Below, piece by piece: positions 60,901 through 64,000 of a stretch of 64,000 nucleotides of DNA. Origin of the DNA: Paragonimus skrjabini miyazakii (lineage: Eukaryota > Platyhelminthes > Trematoda > Plagiorchiida > Troglotrematidae). Below the pieces are notes generated by a model. It did no database searches. It was given only the letters and a program-made list of their open reading frames with translations, and was not told where the DNA came from. Where the stretch lies: contig JTDE01000135.1 of assembly GCA_014338405.1 (NCBI GenBank), forward strand, positions 31,977 through 95,976. Direction: 5' to 3'. A program made the position numbers and the translations under genes. Each line of letters opens with the position of its first letter. The stretch's first letter is position 1.

Positions 60901-63004
60901 CCAATACAGCGTTTCCAGCAACTCTGTAGTTCACGTTTTACACGCGTTTTCAGGCCGAGTGACTGTGATGGTATCAACTTAAAAATTTGTCGGTTTGACA
61001 TTTTATGAATTTTTGATGGGTTGCCAAAGTATACATATCCTTTGTGGGTTTCAATTAATATCTGGCATTCTGTCAGTTCCAGAAAATGTTGATGGCAACT
61101 TTGGGGCTGACCTGGAAAGTTCCTGTAGTTCCCGTTGATGTGACACACGCCTTCATTGGTGGTGACTGATAATCCGACATCCGTTCAAATCCAGAACGGA
61201 TGACACTCTTTAATCTCTTTTGCCAAATATTTAAACGTGTGACCAATACAAAGTTTGTAATGTACACCAGTTTAAAAATTATTTTGTAAGCATAGATGAT
61301 TTAGGTTCTGGCGACTGTTTTTCCAAGTTCACTTTGAATAGTGACTGGGGTTACTGCTGAAAAGTTTTATCCACTGGGTCAGTAATTACGATACTTGAAA
61401 AGGTCAGGCATGAAAGTCTTTTAAACCAAACCGTATACTAATTGCTTCTTGTTAAATCAGTGTGTCGCCTTGCGGAGAATTTTGCCCCTCGTGTTCATCT
61501 TGGTGAACTGTTTCGAATAGCAATTTTTCTACAATGGTTTTGTAAAAAAAATATTACTCCTACTCTCCTGCATTCTCTAGGCACACTTTTGCTGCTTTAG
61601 TTTCAAGGCTACGCCGCACACTATTTGTTGATTTGAAAGATGCAAATCGATTACAGTTGATCGGTTTATTGTGGTCAGAGGTTGTTGATGACCGACCTAG
61701 CCTACATATTCAGGAAACATAGAGCACATGGAGTAAAACCTAATCAACGTCCGGTCACTTTTTTACTGATAGTGTTTATTGTAGTGTTCACAACCAATAT
61801 CACAATTCATAAATGTTTACATCAAGCAAAAATGTGTATGTAGCCGGACCGGAAAATATACGAGCAAATACGTGAGTTTGCAGTGAATAGAATCGCCGTG
61901 AACGTTTTGTGAAAACAACTGATAATGTTTGTGTGGCAAACCCGCTAACAGCGGCCACTAATGCATTGTGGTCATGTGGGTAACACAACAGAAGTCGCAC
62001 ACAATCTAATCTACTTTTTTAGTTTTGCCCTGAAAACGATCAAATCTGATAGAAAAATTCATCCATCTGGAGAAATAAACTTTAATCTAATTATCGCCGA
62101 TTATTCGCTCATTTAATTCGACTGGGTGGACATAGTTTACACAAATTCCGTTCACAATTCATTCGCATGCATTCGACGCAAGTTCCATTCTCACCAGAAT
62201 AAATGTTACAGCAAGAATTTCGGTCTTGGCAAGGTTCATTTGGATTCGTGGCTCATTCTTACCCGAAATCCTTGTTCATGGAATCAACTATCATAGTGGC
62301 TCATGAGTAAGCTTGAATCATTCAAAAATAAGTTTAAAATTGCTTTGTTTATTTAAAAGGCTGCTTTTTGCCATGAAGTTAAAAATATAGTTCCTGTAAA
62401 AAATCGAAAAGGCTTTAGTAAAATGTTTTCAACGCCTTTCATGCCTCATAAGACTTTGAGCCATTTTTTGTTGAGATTGGTTTTAGCGCTCTAACTAAGC
62501 CAGATTAATGAAAATACAATCACTAGCACAAGTTGACCAATATATAACATGTCAAGTCAGTCACGGTAATTTGTAACAAGGGGCAATATACAAGTGAAGT
62601 TTTAATCCGGCAGGTAAGGTGTCACTATCTCTGCTCTGCCGAATACAGGTAATCCACAAGTGATACCATAGGACTGACGGTTTACAACTTCCATGAAAGC
62701 AACCTCAAGCCAGGTTTAGTAGAGTGCATACATACTCAGACTACTCAGCTGATGACCTATACATGAGTTTCTTCTCGCTCTGAAGTGTTGATGTAGATCA
62801 TGCAATCATAAAATCCATGGGAGTGGAAAATTCAAGAATGATGCTGTGTATTAGATTGAGTGATCGTTTTTGCCACTTCCTGGTCTTCGTGTGAGAGTAG
62901 CTTGTTCGTGATCTCACTATCAACTTACATCAGTCAGTATTGATTCCGGAATTAGGACGATGAAAAAGTATTTAACACGCTTCACCGGACCTAAAACAGT
63001 GCTT
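45930..63004 (+). CDS. Candidate multi-exon gene of unknown family (speculative)
   Basis: Five plus-strand open stretches with fitting splice signals can be chained with agreeing phases: 45930-46009 (phase 2 in, 1 out; contains LRAKFYLEKNGKKHSWLD), 49231-49376 (1 in, 0 out; YYQTEQIKSIVFMSDIQRVF), 53452-53509 (0 in, 1 out; acidic), 54168-54285 (1 in, 1 out; LRRYSGAFKLINGLSKLGKRWW), and 62922-63004 (1 in, 1 out; MKKYLTRFTGPKTVLL with a strong gtaagt donor). The 54168 exon has the best signals. KLINGL-x5-RW has the spacing of a dynein heavy-chain segment after the stalk, but neighbouring dynein exons are not seen. Signals were picked by eye, so chance agreement is quite possible. Confidence 0.2.
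47681..48008 (+). repeat. Interspersed repeat, copy B (possible solo LTR)
   Basis: Same orientation as copy A, 14 kb away, with AATAAA at 47966-47971. The two copies are too different to be a young LTR pair. Confidence 0.5.
48468..48540 (+). repeat. Possible tRNA-derived SINE scrap
   Basis: A box-A-like tggcacggcgg followed about 40 bases later by a box-B-like agtttgaacga. No second copy seen in the window and no tail or target duplication. Confidence 0.25.
49600..53922 (-). CDS. Candidate membrane-protein exons of unknown family (speculative)
   Basis: Two minus-strand exon-like stretches agree in phase (2 in and 2 out for both). 53922-53746 has a strong acceptor (tttctgtctttttggtcag) and donor gtaatc, and reads SLRRRSFLIQQANTEDPLEA ... 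HTWLAVILWRTNHAL. 49770-49600 has acceptor ctctaag and donor gtaacc, and reads CSLANRP followed by a membrane-spanning stretch IIFIGLALLCTQCVGILITG. The first lies inside an intron of the candidate plus-strand gene, so at least one of the two models is probably wrong, unless the genes are nested. No family recognised. Confidence 0.22.
51089..51127. other. Perfect inverted repeat with 19-base loop
   Basis: ttgaaaggtg at 51089-51098 and cacctttcaa at 51118-51127. Could fold as a hairpin; no function is indicated. Confidence 0.6.
51673..52143 (-). CDS. Longest unassigned ORF: possible secreted-protein exon
   Basis: Minus-strand open stretch of about 156 codons, the longest outside the NHP2-like gene and the mobile elements. 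It is preceded by a good acceptor (tttgtcttacag, ending at 52144). The reading begins SYVSLIFTLLVLLLCASQQM, which looks like a signal peptide, followed by a region with a few cysteines (DACDVTCSNDTS) and Asn-Thr/Ser glycosylation-type sites. A donor-like gtaatt follows codon AAC at 51721. There is no upstream ATG in frame inside the exon, so the start would lie in an earlier exon or at the internal ATG at about 52084. Phase 0 at both ends does not fit the neighbouring minus-strand candidate exons. Family not recognised. Confidence 0.3.
   Translation of the reverse strand, partial: SYVSLIFTLLVLLLCASQQMRLSVCVELNSFNPNPMISVQRDACDVTCSNDTSQTELPHSFQTAQYFKHSHSRRLFFYNVNIWVNFGPIDSNSNHDNKFNFLYGFRYNNTLNEVQIFSQANRIANDIHPEDSPKDTNLISNVILLDYVVLFSLFYI
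55200..57926. other. Unassigned DNA
   Basis: Nothing supported. A minus-strand open frame at 55532-55278 has a coding look (FAAKDDFGWAEKPVEVF) but no family and no clear splice pair. Confidence 0.3.
57927..58092 (+). mobile_element. Decayed Met-tRNA/hammerhead SINE copy
   Basis: Aligns with the retrozyme-like units from the tRNA-like block to the tail. The anticodon arm is deleted. Box B is damaged (gagttctaatccc). The hammerhead at 58002-58034 keeps GCACUA, CUGACGA and GAAAC but a deletion removes stem III, the cleavage triplet and the 3' half of stem I, so it is inactive. Confidence 0.8.
58093..62921. other. Unassigned DNA
   Basis: No gene, RNA or element recognised. Minus strand near 61267-61100 has an exon-like stretch ending at a cag/gtcagc donor (SDYQSPPMKACVTSTGTTGT), family unknown. 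Confidence 0.3.
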
Positions 63005-63186
63005 CTAGGTAAGTCCGCTTTGAATATGGATCAAGAAACATACACTGGAATTCTGAAGTGTCATTTTCTCACAAAACTATCAAGAACGACCAGTATCCTT
63101 ACTCAACGACGAACCAGTTCATGCTTTTCTCTTCACTGTGATTAAGGGGGTGTGAACACTCTCAGTGTAACATGGGATGATCATCC

Positions 63187-63420
63187 ATGCATAAGGAAAC
63201 GAATGACTCCTGTTATCTTGTTGGCTATCTTTCTCAGGTCAGTTTGTATATAACTCTAACGAAAATCACATTCGATAATAATGCTCAAGATGTCATCTTC
63301 AGCTCTGAACGGTTGCCTTTTGCTTGCCACACCAACCAGTTCACCAGCTCCAAATTTGAGAATCCCAATGTTAGCTCATTTGAACGGCACTCCTACCTAC
63401 ATTTCATACTATGCAGATGA
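63187..63420 (+). other. Open stretch with coding look at window end
   Basis: 77 codons with an acceptor-like tatctttctcag at 63238 (reads VSLYITLTKITFDNNAQDVI from there). Two overlapping frames are open, no family recognised, and it may be chance. Confidence 0.2.
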
Positions 63421-64000
63421 TTTCAGCTGTTTCGATTGCAATAATTATATTAGAAGAATAAAACTGAAATAAAACCAAAAGGATGTTTTTGGGATCTAAT
63501 CTATCTGATCGCATGTTAGCCAGCGTTGGTGATGAACCATCTCATCAATGTTTCAATAAACTAAAACAACTATTCATCAAACCAAAATGTTTTTTCTGAG
63601 CCACCTCCAGACTGGGTTTTGTAAATTTTACACTGATCGCACAAATTTGAGAGTAAACATTAGGGCGTAATTATTTACTTAACGCTGATTGCATAATGTT
63701 CAAAGATTTGTTTCACAAATGCAATGATGATCGGTGTTAATTGGTTATTCTGGACAGAAAAATCCGAAGTTGTGGAGGTCGTTTAATGACGAGAAAATTA
63801 ATTCACTTACTCTAAAGTGCCATGTGATGCTGGTAAATAACCACATCGAAACTACCACTAAATTTACTGTTTGAGCATTCTAATGGTTATAATATTAATT
63901 AACTTCTAAATTTGGTTCCGACGACTTTGGGACACTTACGCTGTTATTTCAGATTGTATATCTGTCGTGGGCTTGTAGAGTTACTTCAAAAGTACAAAAT

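Noticed and set aside
63281..63472. YYADDF as a reverse-transcriptase box
   Set aside because: No other RT blocks occur around it in any frame; a four-residue match is expected by chance.

Overview
The window looks like a draft-assembly piece of a large, repeat-rich metazoan genome, most likely a digenean flatworm (trematode). I infer this from AT-leaning spliced-gene-type DNA with very few genes, an intronless NHP2-type ribonucleoprotein gene, several Penelope-like elements (PLEs) with GIY-YIG endonucleases, APE-type LINEs of a kind common in flukes, and a Met-tRNA-headed repeat carrying a hammerhead ribozyme, which recalls the schistosome SM-alpha family. Species cannot be fixed from the sequence. 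A run of 100 N marks a scaffold gap at 19583-19682.

Layout: 1-2.8 kb, unassigned DNA with one exon-like stretch. 2.8-7.0 kb, two broken LINEs joined end to end. 9.0-9.4 kb, a decayed ribozyme-SINE. 10.25-10.83 kb, a LINE relic. 11.6-12.1 kb, the only confident cellular gene (NHP2-like). 14.0-16.5 kb, a nearly intact PLE on the minus strand with a hammerhead ribozyme after its stop codon. 19.3-20.1 kb, a PLE relic. 20.8-21.8 kb, a short PLE derivative with long inverted ends and a 13-bp target duplication. 22.7-23.4 kb, LINE and PLE scraps.

26.6-31.2 kb is the centrepiece: three retroelements nested in each other. A LINE (plus strand) is split by a PLE (minus strand, 12-bp target duplication). 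That PLE is itself split by a 925-bp palindromic element (13-bp target duplication) built from three copies of a Met-tRNA-like plus hammerhead-ribozyme unit. The hammerheads have a full catalytic core and a self-complementary stem III. This resembles the small metazoan 'retrozymes'. The inverted-copy layout is shared with the PLE derivative at 20.8 kb, which suggests the ribozyme element borrows PLE machinery.

31-64 kb is mostly unassigned intergenic or intronic DNA. It holds a diverged repeat present twice (33.7 and 47.7 kb), a second decayed ribozyme-SINE (57.9 kb), and several exon-like stretches on both strands whose splice phases agree but whose protein family I do not recognise.
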